In this document: one piece after another, positions 23,971 to 35,619 of the stretch
How positions within the stretch are numbered: position 1 is the first letter of the stretch
How the letters are laid out: every line of letters starts with the position of its first letter
Origin: Nymphaea colorata
Taxonomy: Eukaryota > Streptophyta > Magnoliopsida > Nymphaeales > Nymphaeaceae
Length of the DNA stretch: 64,000 nucleotides
NCBI RefSeq assembly: GCF_008831285.2
Contig: NC_045142.1
Span: 14,139,354 to 14,203,353 of the forward strand
Direction of reading: 5' to 3'
The notes under the pieces: model-generated
The model's input: only the letters and a program-made list of their open reading frames with translations
What the model was told of the DNA's origin: nothing
Database searches by the model: none
Program-made: the position numbers and the translations under genes

Positions 23971-25956
23971 TTAGCAGTAATTGGCTGGCATTACATAGCT
24001 GTGTTGCGTTGACTGCTCTTGCGTTGAGTGATGTTTATCCACTCTCAAGACTGTAAAAGGTTTCATGTTTGAGTTGAACTTGGACTTACATTTCATTCTT
24101 AAATCAAAATTCCAAACCATCAAATGCCCCCTAAAAGAGCGGTCGACCATTTGTTTGTTCGCGGCCATTCTCTCGAGCGAGGCTATCTATAATAGTGTGT
24201 ACTCATCTTTTGACATCATTCTCCTTCTCTTTTTTGCTTCTATATATTATCGTTTGTGTGCGGTTCTTTATAATTTGGGGATTTCTTTTCATCTATTTTA
24301 TAATATATTTTTTTCATTTCATCTGTGAAAATTGGTTTGAATCAACCTATTTGAATTGTACCAGCTTGTTTGCCTGAATGATGAAATAACAATCGGCAAA
24401 GTTTAATATTTTATAAATAAACTTGTGCCGGCCCCTTTCCTAAAAAATAACATAACATATGTATGACTCTAATTTTAGTTGAGCTGGAGGTCACCCCACA
24501 ATCTTAGAGAAAGCCAGAAGCTCACTCTTTCCCCTTACCCTCAAGCCCATGGCCGCATCGATGCCTGTGAGTGGGGCCAAATATCCATCAACTAGTATAG
24601 TGCTTCCACTCCAGTTGCAGTATAGAAATGTAGCACCAACATCACTCGCGGTCGGTTAGACTTCTGCTAAGCATCCCCCTTTCCGTCTACCTACTTAGGG
24701 GTTGTTCTTATTTTGATAATTTTGTGAGTGTCGCTGCTGTCAAATGACTCTTTAACAATATTGGAGCCACATTGCGGATGTTGTAAGCAATTTCTCTTAC
24801 CTGTCATTGATACTAGTTTTAAAACTTTTTATATACCTTAAAGTTGAAAATTAAACTAATATTGCACCTTAGTTTAAAATATATATTTTTCCAGTACCTA
24901 AAACAAATTCTTGTATAATAATGTATTGCACTGCATGAACTTCTGGCAGCGGCTGCTTGTGACATCAAATAGGTTTTTTTTGCGCTCAGAAACTGTCGTG
25001 GGAGATCCTCATTCTATTCATGAGACATCAAATAGGTAATTAAATATATAAATGATAGTAATTAATCCACTGCCTATGTCATAATTTACAGACACCAAGA
25101 TTGGAACATTTTGCCGGGGGGACTTATAGTGGCTGGTGACATTAGCTAGTAATGTAACAAGTTCTTGCGTCATTTACAGATTGCCTGCAACCTTTTGTGT
25201 TTCTGCACCCTTCTCCAAAATCCAGGCAATGCTAAGTAATAACGTTTGAATATTCTTGTGTTGAAGAATCCAATCACAAATTGATCAAGAACAGAGACAT
25301 CTTAATGAATCCCTTAGGTAACCACAGTAAGCATTGAACATGTTGTAAGAGGGAAAGTATTGAAGCTAAGTGTGGGTTGCTGTGCACCATTGCCTATACC
25401 AGTCAGTCAAAAATATATTGTGATGATGCTGAACCCGGTTGCTGTCACATCATAGTGCCCAGGTTTGATGTGACTCACATGCCCTCCAGCCAAAAAGTCT
25501 TGGCTCCGCCACTAAAAAATGGGTTGAGATCACAAGTTGGCCGGTTAGCCTGAGCTTATTCGTGTCATGAGAAATCAATTTTTTGATGGGATATTCATAT
25601 GATCCATCTATTCTACAAGGTTGACTGCAAAATAGACGAGTGTCATCATACTTTAAACATGTTTAACGATTAAAATGGGTGATTAAAGGGATTCAAATAA
25701 AAGTTGGTCTATTTTTTTTTCTCTTTGAACTGGCCTTTGTGTCCAATTAAGACGAACCTCTACAGATGGATGTTTATTTTTTGTTTGGTGTCAATAAAAA
25801 CCATTGCAAAAGATGCATTTGCAATGGTCAATTGTTTGACCATGGTTTTCAATAATAGAACAGAACTTTTATGGCAGTTTTTAACAACACAAAATAACCA
25901 TCCAAGCATAGAAACAGCTGTGATTTCATTACACACACACACACACACACACACAG

Positions 25957-25988
<32 letters not shown>

Positions 25989-26410
25989 TATATATTCCTC
26001 TAAATTGCTTTGTTTGATGCTTCTAGTATGCTTTCTATCTGGGAAGATGTCTAACCTGACCCTACAAGTAACAGACATTATCTATGTCTACAGATGACCT
26101 TTGCACAATTATTTCTGATGCTGAAACAAGTACATCTTGTTTAGGATTTACCATCATAGAAACCGATTCTGTTGAATTTGAATGAACCTGCAATTGTGGG
26201 ACTCCTGATACATAATAGGCTCTAGGGAAATGGAGGTAAGGCTAAGGTTTCGGCCATCTTGTGAGCGGTAGTATGAAATACCCCTCTTGCTCACCTGATG
26301 CTAGGGAAGATCTCTATAGATTGTTCTTATTTTTTTAATTGGTTCAGTCTTAACACAGAAAATAAGGTCGACTGAATGCTAGTCGGGTTTCGCTCATGGC
26401 GATCATTTAC
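23971..26410. repeat. Local duplicate block, copy 2 (pairs with 3,300-5,330)
   Basis: From about 24,646 this is the collinear partner of 3,300-5,330. The first part (23,971-24,400) resembles 9,840-10,050 and 17,060-17,280. CA and TA microsatellites lie at 25,930-25,995. The partner copies have no frame in common, so no gene is called. Confidence 0.75.
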
Positions 26411-27739
26411 CGACAATTGATCCTCCACGGCCTTTATGATTGCAGCTGGCCCCTACACATGGCTCCGGGTTTCAGACAATGGTTGGCTTTGACTCGTGGT
26501 TGATGTTGAAAGAACAAGCGGACCATGGCAGGACGTGATGAAGCACAAAGTCAAGAAGGCGCCAACCTTGACTTCCATGTAAATGAGTGAAGCCATTAAG
26601 AGAAAGTTTTATCTGCAATATTTCGCACTTGCTGGTCTACATATCAGACCTATGGGCAGCCAGCAGCAATCCGCTTAACTGTTTTATTCAATTATCTTCG
26701 GCATAGGGGGTTAGGAGCCCAGACAGAAGATCAAAATTCTAGACAAAGGACACTAGGTAAAAAATTTCAATTTTTAAAGAATGAGAAAATTTGTTCAAAA
26801 TATTAATATAAAAGTAAAAAGCTTTCAAAATTTATGTAATTACCAATACTTAACCATAGAAAGTTATGTGTCCATCAAAGGAGAGAAGAATATTTTGGTA
26901 ATTTATTAAAAATATTCTCCTTAGTCTTTTTACTTTTTCTATTTTCAATTTTGTCCTTATAATTTTTTTTAATGTGAATTAAAGTTATTTTAATCATTAA
27001 CCATATTGACGTACAAAAAAAATTATGCATCAGTATAGTGACACTTAACCTATACCTGCCTCTACTCCTGCTAGCTGCTCTCAACAGGTGTTATGGGACT
27101 TATGGTCACCTTTTAAAGGCGGTACTGATTTTTATGAGTCACCTCCATCAGATGGGTAGAACCCTTGTGGCCTCCTTCCTGCAAAAAAACTACTTTAAAG
27201 AAACCCACACACTAGTCCACGTTTTTGAAAAATATGTTTGGTTGGCAAAAGTTCATCGTCCAAATGCTTTGGATGATGGCTAGAACGGAAAGGGAAAGGA
27301 GAAAAGTGAGGAAAGGATGGACAAAGAAAGAAAAAACATTTCGTTTCTAGATCTTGCTTTTGTTTGCAATTTCAAAAAGTGGCCCAAAAAGGCATTGGAT
27401 TTTCTTTACCATAGACCTTCCCTTAAAAGGATCAGGAAGCCTGGAATAACAACATATCTATTGAATCCGGACATGGTAGTACTCATTTTGGAAATATCTA
27501 GTGCCAAAGTTACTCAATGGGCAAGTCATGAATCTTTAACCTAAATCCATTTTACCAAAAAATTCTACCATATCAATCTACCCTTTTGTACAACCCAATA
27601 ATTTCAAAAAATGAGCCAACTATGAAGCCAATTGTATTTTTGTGTCTTTTTTCTTGGGGCTTAACAGGTTGACACATTGTTTAATCCATGTTTCATTTGC
27701 TATAAAACTACTTATTTCCTATAAAATTACTTGGGGGCG
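26411..27739. other. No gene recognised
   Basis: AT-rich. Short plus-strand frames at 27,038-27,283 and 27,317-27,544 do not resemble known proteins, have no splice context I trust and are not conserved in the paired block upstream. Confidence 0.5.
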
Positions 27740-28736
27740 CCCATAAGCTCATCTCTCTCTCCCACTCGCCAGTGCGGATTACTATTTAAATTAAGAATAA
27801 AACATGTAATACCCATCTCTTTCTCTGTCCCTCTCTCTCTCTATCTCTATACATGCAAGAGAACTCAAATGACATGGAGCTGTTTCTTTGTTTCTTTCTT
27901 CAACTACATTTTCACTTTCGGTGGTAGACAAGTCAAAAAGGGAGGGACCACCCTGTTGAATAGGAACCATTAGTTTACATGATATGACAGTTCTATCATC
28001 GTTGATATTACAGTTCCAGGCTTGGTGGCAGGGATAGACGTGGAGGTGGAATAAAAGGCTCGAATCAAAATACTTATGTGAAGTTGGAAGAACATGAATT
28101 ATGAATACCATGACAACAGAAAAATCGAAATCTGTTACATCAGAGCAGTTGACCGTCTTTTTATTAAGATTCAACAAGTGCTAAATAGCAGAAGACGAGT
28201 TTCCACAACTTTTGTCCCTTTTTTATGTAGGAAGTCTCTCACATATATCATCGACTTCAACACAGATCAGCATCACCACAAAAGCATATAGAAGACTGAT
28301 ATGCTAATGAATCACATATGAAAGATGCCTTGGTTTGACCGACCAACTTCCCCTTCCTATTTTAATGCTATTCACAGTACGTACACCACGGTCCTTATAA
28401 AAGAGATAGCAATGTCATTGACAACTATACATATATATATACACACACGCACTACTTCGGTCACAAACAAAAACCAACAGACCTCTTATATTTGTGTCAA
28501 AAGTGTTTTGAACAAAATGTGAATCTCCTAATTTGTTCATTATAAACACTAATTTAATCTAAATAATCTTCAAGTTCAAATTACTTTTATAAAAAAAGTG
28601 TTTTTTTCTACTATTAAAATTTTAATGTTATAAGAACCATTTCTTTTTTAATTATTATGGTATATTAATAAAATTAAAAATAACTCACTTAATGTATGTG
28701 TATCAGCAAATAAATTTGAAGATACTGCTAAATTAT
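27740..28736. repeat. Local duplicate block, copy 2 (pairs with 7,830-9,340), cut by gap
   Basis: Matches 7,830-9,340 with an internal deletion. It runs to 'gctaaattat' at 28,736, where the assembly gap starts. The partner continues past this point at 9,340. Confidence 0.75.
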
Positions 28737-28836
28737 NNNNNNNNNNNNNNNNNNNNNNNNNNNNNNNNNNNNNNNNNNNNNNNNNNNNNNNNNNNNNNNN
28801 NNNNNNNNNNNNNNNNNNNNNNNNNNNNNNNNNNNN
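28737..28836. other. Assembly gap of exactly 100 N
   Basis: A round-number placeholder gap. The base after it (28,837) corresponds to 41,351, about 1,781 bases inside the intact 3' LTR (39,570-42,970). The missing sequence is therefore at least about 1.78 kb of 5' LTR plus the insertion junction and target duplication. Confidence 0.95.
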
Positions 28837-30456
28837 TTGCTTTTTCCATCATTCTCTTTCTTTCTTTCATTCCTTGAATGTTATCTATAAATTATGCACG
28901 CATGATTGCTTGGTTCTTTACTTACATGTGAATGTATGGCGGGAATGAGAGTGTGGTTTGGGGACTCTTTATTTTCATATTAATTTTTGAGGTTGGGACT
29001 TGTCCAACCCGGGATAAACCCTCACGAAAATGTACATGTTAATATGCATTTTCATGGCATTTTGCGCTAGATTTTTCTTAATCATCACATTAGGAACCCT
29101 AACGAGTGCTTCGTTATGTTGCTTGTTTTCTTTCATACCCAACGGTGGAAGAAATATATCCCTTACAACAAACTAAATAATAACATTCTATACTTATATA
29201 AATCATATTTTCCAAAACATTTTCAAAAAGAACCTTCTAATATGGCCTTAGGGACTTAGCTTAGACTCTTGCATGAGTCCAAGCTCCCTCCGGCCCACAT
29301 TAAATTTGAAGTTGGTAATTTTAAGTTGTTCCTTGATTTTTTTTAATCTTGTGAAGGTATGGATGTATACACATGTTATATACATTTATGCCAACATGAT
29401 GACCCCCATCTTTCTCTCTCTATGCTTTCACTTTCTATTTTATAAATTTTCATATGTGCATGAATACGTATGTACATGTGTTCCATCTCCTCTCTTTCAA
29501 ATATTTATTCCTCTTTTCAAGACAAATATCTCTCTTATAACATTTCTCATACCCATATATGCGTATGATATTTTTCTTTTCCTCTAAAATCTCTCTTTCT
29601 CTTCGAATCAATACATCTTTTTCTCTTTATATGTGATGATATGTACACAAGTATGCATGTCTTTCTCTATATCTCTCTCTTTCCTTTCATAAGAGTGTTT
29701 TATCTCTTGTATTCTTCTTAACATTCTCATCTCATGAACTTTCTATTTACCAACTTCAATAAGACCACAAATCAAGTAATGACCCAATATTGGAATCATG
29801 CTTGATGGTCTACAATCTCTATCCATTTTCAAAAACTTTTCCTTCTTATATATAATAATTATAACAACGAAATCTTAGATGTATGTTGTGGTAGGAATGA
29901 TATTAGATGAATGTTGTGGTAGAAATGTTTTTACTTTTTTCAATCATATAGTGTAAATGCATTCATGCATTCTCACCCACTTTATTTCACTTGTGATCAC
30001 AAGCCACCTCTCTAAAAGAACTTAAGCAAGAAGGGATGGAGCTCTAGGATAGGTGGTAACGAATTAGAGCAAAATCTCAAACCTACTTAAAGTCTTAAGA
30101 GAACACTAAAGTGATTTCAAAATGTTTTCAACAAGTTTTTCAAATGATATTTACTAGTTTCATTTTTCCTCAAAACATTTCACTTTTTCAAGCAATTCTT
30201 CAAGACCTTTTCAAAAGTTTGAAACTCCAAACTTTCAATATTTTCTACACCGCATACAGAATCAAAAAGATGTTTAAGTTAAAACGAAATGCATCAATGA
30301 TAAACATAGTCCTTGGGTTGATTACCCCCAGTAAAGGCGCTTGGAATGGTCGATCCTCGTACCGACGGACGAGTCCCTTTCTTTCCGTCTTTCAAAACAA
30401 AAACCTTATTTTTCTGGAGCACTCCAAAACCCATGAAAATTTTGGGATGCCAAACA
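28837..30456 (+). mobile_element. 5' LTR of the Tat/Ogre element (3' part only)
   Basis: Matches 41,351-42,970 nearly base for base and is the same length (1,620 bp). The end is placed at '...gatgccaaaca', matching '...gatgcaaaca' in the 3' LTR, after which the two sequences diverge. The promoter and first 1.78 kb are in the gap. The short frames inside (for example 29,273-29,587) recur in the other LTR and are not genes. Confidence 0.9.
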
Positions 30457-31094
30457 GATGGGACCCGTTATCGTTTGGCTATGATTATAATTGATGCATT
30501 TTCAATAATTTGAACATCTCATACATTGCCAATGATAAAGCATGTCCCCTCTTTTGGCCTCAACCCCCATTGGCATTTCATTGTATTGTTTGGTGATTGT
30601 GATTGTGATTGTTTTTCTTGCACATAAGACTAATTGAAAGGATCAATCATGTTCACACATATCTATGATCACATACCACCCTTCTCAATTTAGGAGTTGT
30701 TTGAAAACCATGTTTGCTCTTCTATTTTAATCTTCAAACTTAGGCAACATTGCATTAGAGACAACTCATTTTATATGATTTCTTATATTTCAAAATTCCT
30801 CATACCTATTTGTCCCGGTCATCATGTTGCCGGGCTTGGTCTTTGGCGTAGCACAAGACTAAGCCTTACAACTAGACTACACCTTGGGCGGGAACGCCCC
30901 CTCGTTAGTACCATGAGTGGTAATTTATGGTATATCGACGAGTGATCAAGAAGAAGTTGATGAACTATACCTTTAGTTGCCTAAGGAAGAATCTATGCTC
31001 GTACTAAGCCATTTGGGTAAGGTATATAAGCATAACTTGATATCGGATTATCGTGATATAAAATTATCTCAATTAGGTTCCTAACCCAATTTTC

Positions 31095-31130
<36 letters not shown>

Positions 31131-31303
31131 GATAGATGTTTATGTGCGTGAAACCTTATGTGATGATGATTTGCAACCTCATTCCGCACATCTACCTCAT
31201 ATTGTCTTTGTCAACATAGTCAATGTTTTCCATTAATTCCATCTTTATCTTTTAGAGTCATCATTCAAGATGTATTCTTTCCAACGTGGTGTCACATTCG
31301 CTT
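30457..31303 (+). other. Leader of the Tat/Ogre element, with candidate primer site
   Basis: Directly after the LTR, 'tgggacccgttatcg' (from 30,459) sits two bases from the LTR end, where a tRNA primer would bind. I could not assign it to a tRNA. It lies in the loop of a perfect 7-base inverted repeat (GCCAAAC 30,449-30,455 and GTTTGGC 30,473-30,479). The leader is non-coding and has a 30-base A run at about 31,098-31,127. Confidence 0.6.
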
Positions 31304-32486
31304 ATGATCACATCCTCTTGGGAAGGTCCCGAACGGTCCACCTACATTTCTCTTGAGTCTCAACCTTTGGCTCCCGAATGGTATCGGACTTGGCATCCCA
31401 CCTTCTCTCGGATGTTTCCTTCTTACTTTGAAGAATGTGGCTAGAGACAGTGGCAGTTGGAGGAATGCAGTCAGTTGATGGAAATTTGGTACATGCAATC
31501 GCCGAGTGTTGGAACTCAAGGACCTCCTCTTTTTGGTTTCCATGGGGAGAGATGACAATATTACTAGATGAATTTGCCGAAATACTAGACCTCCCTACCC
31601 CAACTTGTGACCCAAATGATCTATTGGAAAAACAATTCCTTATGAACCTAACCAAGGTCAATGCAAATGACATCATTGCTCACTTTACTGGACGGAAAAC
31701 TTGGCCTTTAGTAGAAAACCATGAAATCAAAGCATCAACATGAAAAATTTGTATGAAGAATTTGGAACCTATGTTGAACCTTCTACCCTACCTCGAAAAG
31801 CCATAGGGAGAATTAAACATTGTATGATGCTCTGCACAGTAGGAGTGACCCTTTTTACCAATGAAAGTGACCTTTTAGATGTCCATATTGCCCAACTTTT
31901 TCGAGTATGGGGGCATAGAGGGACCCGACACTTGTCAGTAGCAATGACAACTTTAGCCTTCCTTTACCGAGGACTCACTCGCTTTACCATTGGAGATATC
32001 GACTTCATAGAATGATGCACATATGCTTTACAATTGTGGTTCCTCAAGCATGCGAGACCACAAGCCAGTCTATTCAGAAACACTGATGGATCATTAACAA
32101 CCTTGGAGCAATACCGTCGTTTGATCGAGCAATTGAATGAAGGAGAGATCATTTGGGATTATTGTGATCGTCGGCAGAGCCTACCTCGATACACTCACCA
32201 TCATCATGGGCATACCACACTCTTGGGCCCTTACTTCATAGTTGATTATTGTGCTGATAGATGTATGAGACAGTTCTCTCAAAGGCAGAAGATGGTCTCT
32301 GTGCATGCACCAATTGGAGCTATTCCTGAATTTGACCTTAGTTCTCCTCAATGGACGACATTGTTTGCAGTAGCTCGACAAGAATGGAAGACACAAATAT
32401 CATATACTTGATTCATAGGCCCAGTGGTGAAGAAGGAATATGCTGAGTGGTGGGATGCCAACCGACCACCATCCATCCTTCCCTAA
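31304..32486 (+). pseudogene. ORF1 of the Tat/Ogre element, plant-mobile-domain-like
   Basis: I place the start at ATG 31,304 ('MITSSWEGPERSTYISL'), because this frame reads into 'WYRTWHPTFSRMFPSYF' and then, after a one-base shift near 31,435-31,450, into 'LVHAIAECWNS' and 'FWFPWGEMTILLDEFAEIL'. The last segment is the hallmark of the plant mobile domain and related ORF1 domains of large gypsy elements (a Trp/Phe-rich strand, then a Gly-Glu-Met-Thr type turn and a Leu-rich helix). A second break at 31,740 gives an ATGA overlap, a stop lies at 32,013-32,015, and another near 32,411. The frame ends at 32,486 ('WWDANRPPSILP'). It sits 170 bp before gag on the same strand. Function is unknown in the family. 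The breaks make this copy unlikely to yield a full protein unless they are sequence errors. Confidence 0.75.
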
Positions 32487-32656
32487 AAGTTTTATGTTGT
32501 CAACTTTGTATTCCTTCTGTCGTTGTCATCTTTATTAGTGTCTATGGATGTAACTTTTAAAACTTGTAATGCAATATGAACCTTCATTTTGTCATCATTT
32601 CCATCCAATAACTCTATTTTCTTATGTCATAAGGTGAATACTTGAAAGCCAACAAG

Positions 32657-35422
32657 ATGGTTGAAACTAGATCGCAAGCTAAGCAGACTCCTCAAAACGA
32701 GGCTTCATCCACTGAACTCCGTCCAGAAACACTTGGCCTCCCAGCAATCGAGCCAGAAGCTTACTATATGTTCCGTTTGTTCATGGAGCAATTTATGAAG
32801 GAGCAAGAAGAGCAAAAGGCTTTGATGGTTACTCCAGGGACGAATAATGAAAAGACTGCCAAGCAGAAAAGAAAGAAGAAAAACAAGTCTTTTGTTGAAA
32901 ATCAGGATGAAGACCATTTGAGTTCAGATTCGACAACTAGTAAGGAAGAAAAACCCGAACTGTCTTCTCTCAAAAAGAAACAGACAACAAAGAAAAATAA
33001 AAGGGAAAAGATGTTATGATAGAAAACAGCTCACCCAGTCCTATCACCACTGAAAGTTCGGAAGAGAAGCCTAAAAGGAAGAGAAAACCTACCAAGAAAG
33101 TAAAAAAAGACAAAGAAATACATCACTAGCAGCAGCTCATACAGTGAGAGTTCTGAAGAAAAAGTAAAGGAGATCAAGGGCAAAAAGAAAAAGACCAGGC
33201 CAGAATTGGTCGAATCAAGTGATGATGAAAGTCTGACTAAGCGCAGATTCTACGAAATGGAGAAAAGAATGAACAATCTTGAGCTTAGGGGGAAGGGAAA
33301 ACGTTCATACTCATGTGAGGACTACTACCTTGGCATTGAAGGAGACGAAGACGTGAAAGGCTTGCCTAGAGAATTCATCAGATATGATGGAACCACCTGT
33401 CCACACGTTCATCTTTCAACCTTTTTCAATGATTGCTACAAAATTCGGACAAATAACAGAGCTTTGTTCCGATATTTTCCAAGAAGTCTTGAAGGCATTG
33501 CCGCACAATGGTATAAAGAAAATATCAATCCAATCGAGCTGAAGGAGTTTGACAAGTTGATTAACATGTTTGTTGAAAGATTTGAACAAAATGCTCCCAT
33601 GGCTCCAACCCTCATTACCATTTGCAGTCTTCGTCAGAAACAGGGAGAAAAGACTCGAGAATTCATCCAAAAATGGAGAATGCAATGCAATAAGATGAAG
33701 GAGCCCATTTCTGAGACACAAGCCTTGTCACTCATTAGGAAAAATCTTGCCCAACCCTTGAAAAGTCTCATCCGCAATGCCCCGATCAAAACCTTTGCTG
33801 AGTTAATTGAACAAGCAAACTCGATAGAAGAAGGGATTGAGGAAGGAGATTTTGATGGAATTATTGCTCCTAAGTACAAAGAAGATGGAAAGAAAGGAGG
33901 AAGGACACAACTGCCTGCACAATTCATAGCCAATGCTGGCATTAGAAAGGACCATGATAATAACTACAAGCATGACAAGAGAGTCAGTTTCAAGAAGAAC
34001 ACACAGTTTCTCAAAGGCGACGATGAAAGGAAGAACAAACACCCAGGTTGGAGCTACGACCGAAAATTCACTCCTCTGAGCCAGTCTCGGGAGAAGATCC
34101 TGGAATACCTTCTCGCCAAAGGAACTATCGTCTTGCCAAAAGTGTCAGAGCCTCCGAAAATGATGGGAGAAAATAAAGAAAAACTGTGCAAGTTTCATCG
34201 TACCCCTGGTCATGACACTGAGGATTGTTTTGTTCTCAAAAATATTATTCAAGACTTCATCAACAAAGATCTCAAGATTTGTGATGATAGTACCCCTGAG
34301 ATACTAAGGAATCCATTCCCTGACCACGGAAAGACGGTAGTAGCCATGATCACTACAGTCACTCCACTTCCGTACCATCCACAAGAGCACATTCGACCTT
34401 ATATTGGGAGCAGCTCACACAAAATCATGGTGGTAGACCAAGGTAAGGAACCTCTAGATTTCATTGCTATGATGAAAGGCAGGATAGAAAGTTTGCCCAA
34501 GAAACTTCCTATGATTCCAAAGACTTTTATCTTACAAGGCGACGAATCATCAAATGACTCCTCAGATGAAGATCCATGCTATTTGGACGTTCTCCCCTTG
34601 GAAGAGCGTATGGATGAGGGAGACTCGATTCAAGCTTCTAAAAATCAGTCAATTACATTCTCAGAAAAAGGCATCTCAAAATGGGGATATTTCCATGAAG
34701 ATGCTCTTTACATCGTTGTTCAGGTCAATGGGATGACGGTGCCACATGTTTTGATTGATGGAGGAAGTGGTTTGAATATTTGTCCTGATCTCACGGCTAA
34801 AACATTGGGGTTTCATGAAAACAAATATCGTTCTGATAATACCAAGATCTACGAATACGATGGCCGAGGCATGAACAGCAAAGGTACCCTCGACATGAAT
34901 GTGATCATTGAAAATACTAGCCATTGCATTGTATTTCATGTGGTAGACGTACCACCATCATACAACCTGCTTTTGGGACGACCTTGGATCCATCAAGTAC
35001 GAGCGATCCCATCCACTCTTCATCAATGCCTAAAATGGAATTTTGGTCCATCAGTCATCATTGTCCGTGCTGAGGATCCGGTCAAGAGGCTGATGCAACC
35101 TATGCTCCCTAGGCCAATTGATCCGGTAGATGTACCGAACATAAGAACAACAAAGGACAGACCTTTGGAAGAATGGATGCAGAACATGGAGATAGAGGAA
35201 CCATCCGGGAATGCTTATGCTATTTCAAGCAATCGTGCAAGTTACCAAGAACACCTATTGTATGTTCATTTCATGAAAAACCCCAAGGGTTTTCAGTTGC
35301 TTCTGAAAGGTGGCTACCGTCCATTCACTGGTCTTGGAAAAAATGAAGATGGCATCTTGCAACCAATTAGCATATCTTTTCAGATGAACATGAGAGGACT
35401 GGGATATCATGAAGGAATTTGA
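32657..35422 (+). CDS. Gag-protease of the Tat/Ogre element
   Basis: The start is probably ATG 32,657 ('MVETRSQAKQTP'). A lysine-rich N-terminal region follows, broken by two compensating one-base shifts in A-rich runs at about 33,010 and 33,110. From 33,206 the frame is open for 738 residues. Rough positions within it: capsid-like retrotransposon gag domain 45-215 ('AAQWYKENINPIELKEFDKL'), zinc-knuckle variant near 327 ('CKFHRTPGHDTEDC'), aspartic protease near 515 ('VLIDGGSGLNI', with 'LLLGRPWIH' downstream), and a G-patch-like tail near 700-738 ('LLLKGGYRPFTGLGKNEDGI'). Gag makes the particle and packages RNA; the protease matures the polyprotein. The active site DGGS replaces the usual DTGA, as in other Tat/Ogre proteases. 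The stop at 35,420-35,422 is followed by the protease-RT gap. Confidence 0.85.
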
Positions 35423-35619
35423 AGAAGATCTTGGGGGCTGATAGTATTCACTTTTGTTTCAAAATCCTCCCATGAATTTTGTAATTTTGAACATCTTTTT
35501 GTCTCGTTTCATGAGAGAACCTATTCTATGAACTAAGAACTTTTTTTATATATATGCAAATGCAAGTAATTTTTTTGTTGTCAATTTCGTCCAACTCTTT
35601 CCTTTATCCTCTTTACAGG
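35423..35619 (+). other. Spacer between protease and RT, with a likely 3' splice site
   Basis: A T-rich, stop-filled 197 bp stretch ending in 'tttatcctctttacag' (AG at 35,617-35,618), a strong plant 3' splice site directly before the pol ATG (35,620). In Ogre elements this gap is removed by splicing so that pol is made as a fusion with gag-protease. I infer the same here, but I could not place a convincing donor. The spacer could also separate independently translated frames. Confidence 0.55.
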
